From Methylobacterium sp. J-078 (GTDB lineage Bacteria > Pseudomonadota > Alphaproteobacteria > Rhizobiales > Beijerinckiaceae), in NCBI RefSeq assembly GCF_022829285.1, contig NZ_JAKSYI010000121.1, forward strand, positions 51,792 to 115,791: a DNA stretch of 64,000 bases, in the 5' to 3' direction. Of this stretch, positions 1-8,842 are shown piece after piece (the stretch's first letter is position 1; the number at the start of each line of letters is the position of its first letter). The notes beneath the pieces were generated by a model. It did no database searches. It saw only the letters and a program-made list of their open reading frames with translations, and was not told where the DNA came from. The translations under genes and the position numbers were made by a program.

Positions 1-825
1 ATGTCGGCCGGCGGCGAGACCTCGAAGGAGTGGTCGCCCCGCATCGGCCAGACCGGCTGCGTCGTGATCGATAACTCCTCGGCCTTCCGCTACCACCAGG
101 ACGTGCCGCTGATCGTGCCCGAGGTGAACCCGGACGCCATCCACGGCTTCTCCAAGCTCAACATCATCGCTAACCCGAATTGCTCCACGGCGCAGCTCGT
201 GGTCGCGCTGAAGCCGCTCCACGATGCCGCCACGATCAAGCGCGTGGTGGTGGCGACCTACCAGTCCGTCTCCGGCGCCGGCAAGGACGCCATGGACGAG
301 CTCTTCCAGCAGACCCGCTCGGTCTTCACCGCCGGCGAGATCAAGGCCGAGAAGTTCACGAAGCGCATCGCCTTCAACGTCATCCCGCACATCGATGTGT
401 TCATGGAGGATGGCTACACGAAGGAAGAGTGGAAGATGGTCGCCGAGACCAAGAAGATGCTCGACCCCAAGATCAAGCTCACCGCCACCGCCGTGCGCGT
501 GCCGGTCTTCATCGGCCACGCGGAAGCCGTGAACGTCGAGTTCGAGCGCCCGATCACGGCCGAGCAGGCCACCGCGATCCTGCGCTCGGCCCCCGGCCTC
601 ATGGTGGTCGATAAGCGCGAGCCCGGCGGCTACATGACCCCGCACGAGGCCGCCGGCGAGGACGCCACCTACGTCTCCCGCATCCGCGAGGACGCCACGG
701 TGGAGAACGGCCTGAACTTCTGGTGCGTCGCCGACAACCTGCGCAAGGGCGCGGCGCTCAACACCGTGCAGATCGCCGAGATGCTGGTGAACCGGAAGCT
801 GTTGAAGCGGCAGCAGGCGGCCTGA
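1..825 (+). CDS. asd: Aspartate-semialdehyde dehydrogenase, 3' part
   Basis: NADPH-dependent reduction of L-aspartyl-4-phosphate to aspartate semialdehyde, the branch point to lysine, threonine and methionine. The window opens inside the gene: the 274 visible residues correspond to the C-terminal four fifths of a roughly 345-residue enzyme, and the ATG at base 1 is an internal methionine, not the start. The catalytic cysteine lies in ANPNCSTAQL (visible residue 61) and the conserved active-site histidine in VFIGHAEAV. The reading frame is intact to the TGA. An inverted repeat about 100 bases downstream may end the transcript. Confidence 0.95.
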   Translation: MSAGGETSKEWSPRIGQTGCVVIDNSSAFRYHQDVPLIVPEVNPDAIHGFSKLNIIANPNCSTAQLVVALKPLHDAATIKRVVVATYQSVSGAGKDAMDELFQQTRSVFTAGEIKAEKFTKRIAFNVIPHIDVFMEDGYTKEEWKMVAETKKMLDPKIKLTATAVRVPVFIGHAEAVNVEFERPITAEQATAILRSAPGLMVVDKREPGGYMTPHEAAGEDATYVSRIREDATVENGLNFWCVADNLRKGAALNTVQIAEMLVNRKLLKRQQAA

Positions 826-921
826 AGCGCTTCTTTGGGCAACGGGATGGATGATTTCAGGGTCCGCCCGAAGTGATAGAGCGCAGGCTCACCTCCTGAG
901 AGAAGGAGTGCCGCGGCGACC

Positions 922-963
922 CCCGGATCCCGAGGTTCGAACGAACCTCGGCTGAGGTCCGGG
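922..963. terminator. Nested inverted repeat downstream of asd
   Basis: Perfect 10-base arms (930-939 and 942-951, CCGAGGTTCG/CGAACCTCGG) separated by two bases are nested in outer arms CCCGGA (922-927) and TCCGGG (958-963). There is no T run, so it is not a classical intrinsic terminator. It is best placed to stop or stabilise the asd transcript. A protein-binding palindrome is the alternative. Apart from this and the sites listed next, 826-1108 holds no gene I can support. Confidence 0.4.
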
Positions 964-1032
964 AGCCTGAACCGATCAACGCCGTCTCGCTCGTGGGGCG
1001 GCGTTTCGCGTTCACGCGAGCACGCCTCAGCT

Positions 1033-1059
1033 GAGACAAAATTCCTTAAATATTGTCTC
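1033..1059. repeat. AT-rich inverted repeat GAGACAA/TTGTCTC
   Basis: Seven-base arms at 1033-1039 and 1053-1059 flank a 13-base AT-rich centre that contains TTAAATA. A perfect 10-base palindrome CTCAGCTGAG (1026-1035) overlaps the left edge. The base composition differs sharply from the GC-rich surroundings, which fits a promoter or operator, or a scar of a mobile element. It lies just upstream of the SOS-like box and the broken gene. Confidence 0.35.
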
Positions 1060-1080
1060 GGTTTCGTTTATTTGCTTCTG

Positions 1081-1095
1081 GAACAAAGAATGAAC
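1081..1095 (+). promoter_or_regulatory. LexA (SOS)-box-like direct repeat GAAC-N7-GAAC
   Basis: GAAC at 1081-1084 and GAAC at 1092-1095 are separated by exactly seven bases (AAAGAAT). This is the reverse complement of the alphaproteobacterial LexA consensus GTTC-N7-GTTC. It sits in an AT-rich stretch 13 bases before the ATG at 1109, a plausible place for repression. The motif is short, so chance occurrence is possible. Confidence 0.5.
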
Positions 1096-1108
1096 AAAAG
1101 CGATTGCG

Positions 1109-1433
1109 ATGTCCGAGAACCAACGTTGGAGCCACTCCCGGAACGCCACCGAAGCCCATGACCTGCGCCTCCTCCTCGCCGTACTGCGCACCAAGATCAA
1201 GCTGGTCCGCCTGCGCCGGTCGTTGAGCCGGAAGTACGACCCGATCAGCCCCGCACGCCCGCAGGCCAGAGCGATGGCGGGCGCTGGGTGGCGGACGGCT
1301 TCGCCTCCTCGACGAACCGCTGCGGGCGGGAGACTGGGACGCCCTCTTCGCGATTCTGCGCCGTTGGGAAGCGGAGACCATCGTCGGATCGCCGCTGGAG
1401 CCCTACTGGTCTTCCGGACAATACCCGTTCTGA
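1109..1433 (+). pseudogene. Frameshifted remnant of a small hypothetical protein
   Basis: Protein-like sequence runs through three frames. From 1109 it reads MSENQRW... ending in LRRSLSRKYDP. At about 1245 the frame must shift by one base to read DQPRTPAGQSDGGRW, a phrase I know from small proteins and C-terminal regions in Hyphomicrobiales (pattern DPDQPRxPAG-xxGGxW). From about 1303 a third frame gives LDEPLRAGDWDALFAILRR and ends at TGA 1431-1433. The simplest reading is two indels in one formerly intact gene of about 108 residues. Sequencing error is possible at the first shift, where one G appears to be missing. Function unknown. The SOS-like box upstream suggests it was once damage-inducible. 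Confidence 0.5.
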
Positions 1434-1446
1434 AGGCAAAGGCGGC

Positions 1447-2100
1447 TTACCCGGCCGCCGCGGCCTCCAACGCCGCCACATCCCCACCACTGATCGCCGG
1501 CAGGCACCGGGTGATCCACCCGATGTCCCAGTCCCACCAGGCCACGGCCTGGAGCCGGGCGGCGACGTCCAGGGGGACGCGCATCCGCACGAGGGTGGCC
1601 GGGTTGCCGGCCACGATGGCGTAAGGGGGCACGTCGCGGGTGACGACGGATTTCGCCGCCACCACGGCGCCGTCGCCGATGGTGACGCCGGGCAGGATCG
1701 TCGCGTCGTGGCCGAGCCAGACATCGTGGCCGATCACCGTGTCGCCGCGATTGGGGAAGGCTGTCTCGTCGGGAAAGCGTCCGGCCCAGGCGCCGCCGAA
1801 GATCACGAACGGGTAGGTGGACGGTGCGTCAAGGCGGTGGTTGCCGCCGTTCATCATGAAGCGCGTGCCGGCCGCGAGGGCGCAGAAGCGCCCGATTCGG
1901 AGGCGGTCGCCCAGGAAGGCGAAGTGGTAGAGGATGTTGTCGAGGAAAGCCTCCGGTCCGGTGGGATCGTCGTAATAGGTGTAGGCGCCGACCTCGACAT
2001 TCGGCGGCAGCCTCAGGTTGCGGATGAAGGTCACGCGCGGGTGGCCCGGGATCGGGTGCAGGCTGTCGGGGTCGGGGCCGAAGCGGGGATCATGGGGCAT
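1447..2100 (-). CDS. Vat-family (xenobiotic) hexapeptide acetyltransferase
   Basis: A 217-residue left-handed beta-helix acyltransferase of the streptogramin/chloramphenicol type-B (Vat/XAT) group. These trimeric cytoplasmic enzymes move an acetyl group from acetyl-CoA to a hydroxyl. Hexapeptide-repeat turns are visible (DTVIGHDVWLGHDATILPGV, then IGDGAVVAAKSVVTRDV), with the typical ...YAIVAGNPATLVR tail. The active-site histidine region is FMMNGGNHRLD. Many chromosomal members have no proven resistance role, so the substrate is left open. It stands alone, opposite in direction to rimP, with only remnant DNA downstream. Confidence 0.8.
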   Translation of the reverse strand: MPHDPRFGPDPDSLHPIPGHPRVTFIRNLRLPPNVEVGAYTYYDDPTGPEAFLDNILYHFAFLGDRLRIGRFCALAAGTRFMMNGGNHRLDAPSTYPFVIFGGAWAGRFPDETAFPNRGDTVIGHDVWLGHDATILPGVTIGDGAVVAAKSVVTRDVPPYAIVAGNPATLVRMRVPLDVAARLQAVAWWDWDIGWITRCLPAISGGDVAALEAAAAG

Positions 2101-2162
2101 GCGGGGCTCCGGAGATCAGGTCTGCCGCCCGGGATAACAGCGCCTCGGCGGACCGAAACGGC

Positions 2163-2191
2163 TTGAAAATCGCGGTGAACTGGCCTAGTTA
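2163..2191 (+). promoter_or_regulatory. Candidate sigma70 promoter of rimP operon
   Basis: TTGAAA (2163-2168) and TAGTTA (2186-2191) are separated by 17 bases, in a locally AT-rich stretch between the divergent acetyltransferase gene and rimP. The predicted leader before the rimP ATG would be about 120 bases. Prediction by eye only. Confidence 0.4.
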
Positions 2192-2321
2192 CAAGAAATC
2201 AGTTCTGGTTGCAGTTGAGAGACTGCGGTTCGGGAGTGGGCCCCACCGGGTCCGCTCTTTTTTATTGCCGCATGCCCTCCGCACCGGATCGCCGCCGACA
2301 GGGCCGGACGCTAAGCGCAGC

Positions 2322-3125
2322 ATGGCAGACACGATCGACAGTGACCTCTCGGAAAAGCGCCTCATCACCGAGACGGGGGTGGCCGCGCGGGTGGTGCAGG
2401 TCATTGAGGGCTCGATCCAGGGCCTCGGCTACCGCGTCGTCCGGGTGAAGGTGTCGAGCGCCAACGGCTGCACGGTGCAGATCATGGCCGAGCGGCCGGA
2501 CGGCACCATGACGGTGGACGATTGCGAGGCGGTGAGCCGGGCGATCTCCCCGCTCCTCGACCTCGACGACCCGGTGGGCAAGGCCTACTACCTCGAAGTC
2601 TCCTCGCCGGGCATCGACCGGCCGCTGGTGCGGGCCGTCGATTTCGCGCGCTGGGCCGGCTACGAGGCCAAGGTGGAACTCGCCGTGCCGATGGACGGCC
2701 GCAAGCGCTTCCGCGGCATCATCGGTGCGCCGAACCCGGACGGGCAGACCGTGCCGATCGACCTGCCCGACGTGAAGGAAGGTCTGCCGAGCCGGATCGA
2801 CCTGCCCCTGCGGGATCTGGGCGACGCCTACCTCGTGCTCACCGACGAACTCGTGCGCGAATCGCTGCGCCGGGGCGGGCCGCCCGTTCTCGATGCGGAC
2901 GACGATGACGAAGAGGCCGACGATTTGGAGATCGAGGCGGAGGCCGAACCGGCGCCCGCCCCTCTTAAGAAGAAGGTGACCCGGCCCCTGAAGCCGAAGG
3001 CCTCGCAGAGGCCGAAGCCCATCAAGGTCGAGACCGAAGAGAGCCTCGCCATCAAGGCCAAGAACAAGGCCAAGCCCGTCCGCACCAAGGCGGTGCGGGT
3101 GAAGGAAGACGGCAAGCTCCACTAA
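2322..3125 (+). CDS. rimP: Ribosome maturation factor RimP
   Basis: Assists maturation of the 30S subunit. The 267-residue product is much longer than the usual 150-200. Residues about 15-190 carry the RimP N- and C-domains (VEGSIQGLGYRVVRVKV-like start, DCEAVSRAISPLLD, YYLEVSSPGIDRPL). They are followed by an acidic stretch (DADDDDEEADD) and a lysine/proline-rich tail to KEDGKLH. I chose ATG 2322 (MADTIDSDL) because homology begins soon after it; an upstream in-frame start at 2163 would overlap the predicted promoter. First gene of the rimP-nusA-ylxR-infB cluster. Confidence 0.93.
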   Translation: MADTIDSDLSEKRLITETGVAARVVQVIEGSIQGLGYRVVRVKVSSANGCTVQIMAERPDGTMTVDDCEAVSRAISPLLDLDDPVGKAYYLEVSSPGIDRPLVRAVDFARWAGYEAKVELAVPMDGRKRFRGIIGAPNPDGQTVPIDLPDVKEGLPSRIDLPLRDLGDAYLVLTDELVRESLRRGGPPVLDADDDDEEADDLEIEAEAEPAPAPLKKKVTRPLKPKASQRPKPIKVETEESLAIKAKNKAKPVRTKAVRVKEDGKLH

Positions 3126-3202
3126 GACGCCCGGATCCCCGCCTCCGCCCGGTGGCGCGCGAGGGTCGCGACAGAACACGACGAAGAGAAGGACGAAAAC
3201 CG

Positions 3203-4807
3203 ATGGCCGTCGTCAGCGCCAACAGGCTCGAACTCCTGCAGATCGCCGAAGCGGTCGCCCGCGAGAAGGTGATCGACCGCTCCATCGTCATCGACGCCAT
3301 GGAGGAAGCGATCGCCAAGGCCGCGCGCTCCCGCTACGGCGCCGAGACCGACGTGCATGCGGAGATCGACCCGAAGACCGGTGCCTTACGCCTGTCGCGC
3401 CACCTCGTGGTGGTGGACGAGGTCGAGAACGACGCCCGTGAGGTTACCCTGGAGCAGGCTCGCCGCTACAATCCCGGGGCGCTCGTCGGCGACGTGATCT
3501 CCGACACCCTACCGCCCTTCGATTTCGGCCGCGTCGCCGCCCAGTCGGCCAAGCAGGTCATCGTCCAGAAGGTGCGCGACGCCGAGCGCGACCGCCAGTT
3601 CGACGAGTACAAGGACCGCATCGGCGAGGTGGTGAACGGCCTCGTGAAGCGTGTCGAGTATGGCAACGTCATCGTCGATTTGGGGCGTGGCGAGGGCATC
3701 GTGCGCCGCGACGAGATGATCCCGCGCGAGACCTTCCGTCCGGGCGACCGCATCCGCTCCTACCTGTTCGACGTGCGCCGGGAAGTGCGCGGGCCGCAGA
3801 TCTTCCTTTCGCGCTCGCACCCGCAATTCATGGCCAAGTTGTTCGGCCAGGAAGTTCCGGAGATCTACGACGGCATCGTCGAGGTGAAGGCGGTGGCCCG
3901 CGATCCCGGTTCCCGCGCCAAGATCGCGGTGATCTCGCGGGACGGCTCGATCGATCCGGTGGGCGCCTGCGTCGGCATGCGCGGCTCCCGCGTCCAGGCG
4001 GTGGTCGGCGAGCTTCAGGGCGAGAAGATCGACATCATCCCGTGGTCCGAGGACCAGGCGACCTTCATCGTCAACGCGCTCCAGCCGGCCGAGGTCGTCA
4101 AGGTGGTGCTCGACGAGGAGGCCGACCGCATCGAAGTCGTGGTGCCGGACGACCAGCTGTCGCTCGCCATCGGCCGTCGCGGCCAGAACGTGCGCCTCGC
4201 GAGCCAACTCACCGGTTGGGACATCGACATCCTGACCGAAGCCGAGGAATCGGAGCGCCGCCAGAAGGAATTCGCCGAGCGCACCGCCGTATTCATGGAA
4301 GCCCTCGACGTGGACGAGACCGTGGGCCAGCTCCTCGCGGCCGAAGGCTTCCGCAACGTCGAGGAGATCGCCTACGTCGAGCCCGGCGAACTCGCCAACA
4401 TCCAGGGCCTCGACGAGGAAAGCGGCACCGAGATCCAGGCCCGCGCGCAGGACCATCTGGCCCGCGTCGAGTCGGAGTTCGATGCCAAGCGTCAGGAGCT
4501 CGGCGTTCAGGACGAACTGCGCGAGATCGACGGCATCACCACCCCGATGCTGGTGGCGCTGGGCGAGAACGACGTGAAGACGATCGAGGATCTGGCCGGC
4601 TGCGCCACCGACGACCTCGTTGGCTACACCGAGGGGCGTGGCCCCGAGGCCAAGCGCCACGCGGGCTACCTCGACGGCTTCGAGGTCTCCCGCGCCGAGG
4701 CCGAGGCGATGGTCATGGCCGCGCGCGTCCACGCGGGCTGGATCGAGGCGCCAGCCGAAGCGGACGCCGAGGCGGAGACCAGCGAGGACGAGGCGGCCAC
4801 CGCCTGA
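3203..4807 (+). CDS. nusA: Transcription termination/antitermination factor NusA
   Basis: Binds RNA polymerase and nascent RNA and modulates pausing, termination and antitermination. The 534 residues show the N-terminal polymerase-binding domain, the S1 domain (VVNGLVKRVEYGNVIVDLGR), two KH domains (VGACVGMRGSRVQAVVGEL; LAIGRRGQNVRLASQLTGWD) and two C-terminal acidic helix-hairpin-helix repeats. ATG 3203 follows the purine-rich GAAGAGAAGGACG. It lies 77 bases after rimP, in the conserved order. A strong hairpin follows the stop. Confidence 0.97.
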   Translation: MAVVSANRLELLQIAEAVAREKVIDRSIVIDAMEEAIAKAARSRYGAETDVHAEIDPKTGALRLSRHLVVVDEVENDAREVTLEQARRYNPGALVGDVISDTLPPFDFGRVAAQSAKQVIVQKVRDAERDRQFDEYKDRIGEVVNGLVKRVEYGNVIVDLGRGEGIVRRDEMIPRETFRPGDRIRSYLFDVRREVRGPQIFLSRSHPQFMAKLFGQEVPEIYDGIVEVKAVARDPGSRAKIAVISRDGSIDPVGACVGMRGSRVQAVVGELQGEKIDIIPWSEDQATFIVNALQPAEVVKVVLDEEADRIEVVVPDDQLSLAIGRRGQNVRLASQLTGWDIDILTEAEESERRQKEFAERTAVFMEALDVDETVGQLLAAEGFRNVEEIAYVEPGELANIQGLDEESGTEIQARAQDHLARVESEFDAKRQELGVQDELREIDGITTPMLVALGENDVKTIEDLAGCATDDLVGYTEGRGPEAKRHAGYLDGFEVSRAEAEAMVMAARVHAGWIEAPAEADAEAETSEDEAATA

Positions 4808-4826
4808 GCGATCACGAATCGTTTCG

Positions 4827-4850
4827 CCCCGCGATCCTTCGATCGCGGGG
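4827..4850 (+). terminator. Perfect hairpin between nusA and ylxR
   Basis: Ten-base perfect stem CCCCGCGATC/GATCGCGGGG with a CTTC loop, 20 bases after the nusA stop. It is followed by TTGTGC and not by a T run. It may act as a partial terminator or attenuator inside the operon, or as an mRNA-processing or stability element. Confidence 0.5.
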
Positions 4851-4884
4851 TTGTGCATGTCCCACCTGAAAGTTTCCGCGCGGC

Positions 4885-5646
4885 ATGACGCCCGAGACCG
4901 CAGACCTGGGCCAAGGCCCCCCGGAGCAAGACGCGGCCGAGCCGGACCAGAGCACCCTGCTCGATCCGGGCCTCGGGCGCGGGCGTTCCAATGCGCTGCG
5001 GACATGCCTCGTCACGCGCGTGGCCCAGGCGCCGGCCGGCCTGATCCGCTTCGTGCTCGGGCCCGACGGCGCGGTGGTGCCCGATCTGCGGGCACGCCTG
5101 CCGGGCCGCGGCGCCTGGCTCACGCCCACCCGCGCGGCGGTGAACGAGGCGATCAAGCGTCGCGCCTTCCAGCGCGCCTTCAAGACCAAGGACGCCGCCG
5201 CCCCGAGCGACCTCGCGGATCGGGTCGCCGAAGGCCTGCGGGCGGACCTGCGCCAATCGCTGTCGCTGGCCAACAAGGCCGGCTGCGTGGTGGCGGGGTT
5301 TGCCAAGGTCGAGTCGGCCATCGGCGACAAGGCCGGGGTCGCGGCGGTGATCGAGGCCTCCGACGGCAGCCCCGACGGGCGCCGGAAGATCGTCGCGGCA
5401 TTGCACCGGCGGCATGGCAGTGCCATATCGTGCATTCCCGTCATCGATGACCTGTCCAACACCGAATTGGACATGGCCTTGGGCCGGGATCATGTGATAC
5501 ATGCGGCTCTCGTCGCAGGAGTCGGAAGTTCCGGCTGCCTTGCGCGTTGGCGTCGGCTCCGCTCCTTCGAGGGTTTGGCGACGACGGCCGAGGAGGCCGG
5601 TTTCGCCCGTGATGGGCAGGCCGCTTCCGATCTGCACGACGACTGA
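4885..5646 (+). CDS. YlxR (DUF448) / L7Ae-like RNA-binding protein
   Basis: Residues about 35-110 form the YlxR domain that conventionally sits between nusA and infB (RTCLVTRVAQAPAGLIRFVL, then LPGRGAWLTPTRAAVNEAI). After a linker, residues about 130-200 resemble an L7Ae/L30e-type RNA-binding fold (LSLANKAGCVVAGFAKVESA; later ISCIPVIDDLSNTELD). Such YlxR-L7Ae fusions are known in alphaproteobacteria. No strong ribosome binding site precedes ATG 4885. The role is inferred as RNA binding in transcription or ribosome assembly. Confidence 0.85.
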   Translation: MTPETADLGQGPPEQDAAEPDQSTLLDPGLGRGRSNALRTCLVTRVAQAPAGLIRFVLGPDGAVVPDLRARLPGRGAWLTPTRAAVNEAIKRRAFQRAFKTKDAAAPSDLADRVAEGLRADLRQSLSLANKAGCVVAGFAKVESAIGDKAGVAAVIEASDGSPDGRRKIVAALHRRHGSAISCIPVIDDLSNTELDMALGRDHVIHAALVAGVGSSGCLARWRRLRSFEGLATTAEEAGFARDGQAASDLHDD

Positions 5647-5719
5647 GATGACGGATTTACCCGGCGCACAGCAGTCTGCCGGTTCACGGGACGATGGAAA
5701 CCCTCAGGGTTTGGACTGA

Positions 5720-8653
5720 ATGAGCGATACGAACAATCCGGGCGACAAGACGCAGGCGAGACCCCCTTCGAAGCCGCTGTCCTTGAAGCGCCCGATCGAG
5801 CAGGGAACGGTGCGTCAGAGCTTCTCCCATGGCCGCTCCAAGCAGGTCGTGGTCGAGACGGTGAAGCGCCGTGTCATCGGTGCGGCACCGGCTGCGCCGG
5901 CGCGCGAGACGACGCCCGTGGCTCCCGCCACGCGCGTTGCGCCACCCCCGCCGCCCGCCGCCCCGCGTCAGGCCCAGCGCTCCGCCAACGGTGTCGTGCT
6001 GCGCACGCTGAGCGAGCAGGAGAGCAACGCCCGCGCAGCGGCTCTGGCCGACGCCAAGCGTCGCGAGGCCGAGGCCCAGAAGCGCGCCGAGGCGGAGGCC
6101 GCCGCGGAGCGCGAGCGCCTCGCCGCCGAGCAGCGCGAGCGTGAGGCCGCCGAGGCCCGGAAGCGCGAGGAGGAAGCCCGCCGCCGCAAGGAGGAGGAGG
6201 ATCGCCTCGCCGCCGAGGCGGCACGCCGTGCCGCCGAGGTTGCCGCTCAGGAAGCCGCTCAATCCGCGAATGCGCCGGCTGCAGCGCCGACCGTGTCGAA
6301 GACCGCCCCGATGCCGGCGGCCCCGACCATTGTGCGCGCAGCGCCCCCCGCCCCCGCTGCCGCCGCTCCGGCTGCCGAACCCGCGGCACCGGCCGCCAGG
6401 CCGGCTGCGACTGCCCGTCCGGTGGCCCCCGCGCGTCCGGCAACCCCGGCGGCCCGTCCGCCTCTGACCGCCCGCCCGACGCCGGCCGAGCCGCGCAAGA
6501 CGATCACGGCCGACGTGCGCAAGCCGCGCGACCTGAACTTCATGGCCCGCCCCGCCCCGGCGCCGGAGCCCGAGCCCACCGCACCGACGGCGGCCACGGC
6601 CGCACGTCCGGCCGGTGGCGCGGCGCCGGCCCGCACGGCCGGTCGGCCGCAGGCCGCCGAGGAGGAGAGCGAGCAGAAGCGAGTGATCCGCCGCCCCGGC
6701 ATGCCGCTCAAGATCATCACGCCGCCCAAGACCCCGAAGCAGCCGGGCGGCGACCGCAATCGTGGCCGCCTCACCATCGCCACCGCCACCTCGGGCGAGG
6801 ACGAGCGCACGCGCTCCGTCGCCTCCTTCCGTCGCCGGCAGCAGCGCATGAGCGGCAACCGGCAGGTTGAGCAGAAGGAGAAGCTCTCCCGCGAGGTGAC
6901 GATCCCCGAGACGATCACGATCCAGGAACTCGCCAACCGCATGTCGGAGCGGGCCGTGGACGTGATCCGCCTGCTGATGAAGCAGGGCGAGATCCACAAG
7001 ATCACCGATGTGATCGACTCGGATTCGGCCCAGCTCATCGCCGAGGAACTCGGCCACACCGTGCGCCGCGTCGCGGAATCGGACGTGGAAGAGGGCCTGT
7101 TCAACGACGAGCCGGACCTGGAGGAGGATCTCGATCCCCGTCCCCCCGTCGTCACGATCATGGGCCACGTCGACCACGGCAAGACCTCGCTCCTCGACGC
7201 GATCCGCAAGGCGAACGTGGTCTCCGGCGAGGCCGGCGGCATCACCCAGCACATCGGTGCCTACCAGGTGGCGACGCCGTCCGGCGAGATGGTGACCTTC
7301 ATCGACACCCCCGGCCACGCGGCCTTCACCTCCATGCGTGCCCGTGGCGCCAAGGTGACGGACGTCGTCGTGCTCGTGGTGGCGGCCGATGACGGCGTCA
7401 TGCCCCAGACGGTGGAGGCGATCTCCCACGCCAAAGCGGCCGGCGTGCCGCTCATCGTGGCGATCAACAAGATCGACAAGCCCGACGCGAACCCGCAGCG
7501 GGTCCGCACGGAGCTGCTCCAGCACGACATCCAGGTGGAGTCGATGGGCGGCGAGACCCTCGAGTTCGAGGTCTCGGCCAAGACTGGAGACGGTCTGCCG
7601 GACCTCCTCGAGGGCCTGCAGCTCCAGGCCGAGATCCTGAACCTGCGCGCCAACGAAGCGCGTGACGGCGAGGGCACGGTCATCGAGGCCAAGCTCGATC
7701 GCGGTCGCGGTCCCGTCGCCACCGTGCTCGTGCAGCGCGGCACCCTGTTCACCGGCGACATCGTTGTTGCTGGCGCCGAGTGGGGCCGCGTGCGCGCCCT
7801 CATCGACGACAAGGGCGAGAACGTCCCCTATGCGGGTCCGTCGGTCCCCGTCGAGGTGCTCGGCTTCAACGGTACGCCGGATGCGGGCGACCGCGTCGCC
7901 GTCGTCCCGAACGAGGCCCGTGCCCGCGAGGTCACGGAGTATCGTGCCCGCCAGAAACGTGAGCGCCTCGCTGCCCGCACGGGTGGTGCGAACCGCTCGC
8001 TGGTCGACATGATGCGCGACCTCAAGGAAGGCGCCGGCCGCAAGGAACTCGCGCTCGTCGTCAAGGGCGACGTGCAGGGTTCGGTCGAGGCCATCAACGG
8101 TGCTCTCGAGAAGCTTGGCAACGACGAGGTTTCGGCGCGCATCCTGCTCGCGGGCGTCGGTGGCATCACCGAGTCGGACATCACCCTGGCGGAGGCCTCC
8201 AAGGCCGTCGTCATCGGCTTCAACGTGCGGGCCCACAAGGAAGCGCGCGAATCGGCCGAGCGGAACGGTGTCGAGATCCGCTACTACAACATCATCTACG
8301 ACCTCGTGGATGACATTAAGTCGACCCTGTCGGGCATGCTGTCGCCGACGCTCCGCGAGGAGCGCCTCGGCGAGGCTCAGATCCTGCAGATCTTCGACGT
8401 GTCGAAGGTCGGCAAGATCGCCGGTTGCCGCATCCTCGACGGTGTGGTTCAGCGCGGCGCCCATGTCCGCCTGATCCGCGACAGCGTGGTCATCCATGAG
8501 GGCAAGCTCGCCCAGCTGAAGCGCCTGAAGGACGACGCGAAGGAAGTCACCGCCGGTTACGAGTGCGGTATGTCCTTCGAGAACTTCCAGGACATGCGGG
8601 CCGGCGACACCATCGAGTGCTACCGGGTCGAGGAGATCCGCCGCACGCTCTGA
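5720..8653 (+). CDS. infB: Translation initiation factor IF-2
   Basis: GTPase that places initiator fMet-tRNA on the 30S subunit and promotes subunit joining. The 977 residues include a long low-complexity N-terminal region (charged Glu/Arg/Ala coiled segment about residues 95-180, then Ala/Pro-rich to about 320). The IF2_N motif (ITIQELANRMSERAVDVIRL) follows at about 395. The G domain has GHVDHGKT (482-489), DTPGHAAF and NKID. Beta-barrel domains II and IV end with ECYRVEEIRRTL. The gene is complete and ends at a strong terminator. Confidence 0.98.
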   Translation: MSDTNNPGDKTQARPPSKPLSLKRPIEQGTVRQSFSHGRSKQVVVETVKRRVIGAAPAAPARETTPVAPATRVAPPPPPAAPRQAQRSANGVVLRTLSEQESNARAAALADAKRREAEAQKRAEAEAAAERERLAAEQREREAAEARKREEEARRRKEEEDRLAAEAARRAAEVAAQEAAQSANAPAAAPTVSKTAPMPAAPTIVRAAPPAPAAAAPAAEPAAPAARPAATARPVAPARPATPAARPPLTARPTPAEPRKTITADVRKPRDLNFMARPAPAPEPEPTAPTAATAARPAGGAAPARTAGRPQAAEEESEQKRVIRRPGMPLKIITPPKTPKQPGGDRNRGRLTIATATSGEDERTRSVASFRRRQQRMSGNRQVEQKEKLSREVTIPETITIQELANRMSERAVDVIRLLMKQGEIHKITDVIDSDSAQLIAEELGHTVRRVAESDVEEGLFNDEPDLEEDLDPRPPVVTIMGHVDHGKTSLLDAIRKANVVSGEAGGITQHIGAYQVATPSGEMVTFIDTPGHAAFTSMRARGAKVTDVVVLVVAADDGVMPQTVEAISHAKAAGVPLIVAINKIDKPDANPQRVRTELLQHDIQVESMGGETLEFEVSAKTGDGLPDLLEGLQLQAEILNLRANEARDGEGTVIEAKLDRGRGPVATVLVQRGTLFTGDIVVAGAEWGRVRALIDDKGENVPYAGPSVPVEVLGFNGTPDAGDRVAVVPNEARAREVTEYRARQKRERLAARTGGANRSLVDMMRDLKEGAGRKELALVVKGDVQGSVEAINGALEKLGNDEVSARILLAGVGGITESDITLAEASKAVVIGFNVRAHKEARESAERNGVEIRYYNIIYDLVDDIKSTLSGMLSPTLREERLGEAQILQIFDVSKVGKIAGCRILDGVVQRGAHVRLIRDSVVIHEGKLAQLKRLKDDAKEVTAGYECGMSFENFQDMRAGDTIECYRVEEIRRTL

Positions 8654-8675
8654 GCGTTCGGCATCGACAGATGGA

Positions 8676-8711
8676 GGAACGGGGTCGCGACGCAGGTCGC
8701 GGCCCCGTTCC
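8676..8711 (+). terminator. Strong hairpin after infB
   Basis: A 16-base stem GGAACGGGGTCGCGAC pairs with GTCGCGGCCCCGTTCC (one G-T wobble) around the loop GCAG, 23 bases past the infB stop. The T-tract is weak (CGCGTTTCGG). It probably separates the infB transcript from the following gene. Confidence 0.65.
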
Positions 8712-8842
8712 GCGTTTCGGCCCTGCCTTAACCGCGTCACCGAGTTTGTCTGGGGGAAGCGGCCTCCCCGCCTCGCTCCCTGATCCGCGCGCCCCCTATA
8801 TGGACAGGGCGACGGCCGGCACGGCGGCCCGGTCGAGGGGGC

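Noticed and set aside
1..3. ATG at base 1 as the true asd start
   Set aside because: The family needs about 70 more N-terminal residues including the NADP-binding GxxGxxG, so this is an internal methionine.
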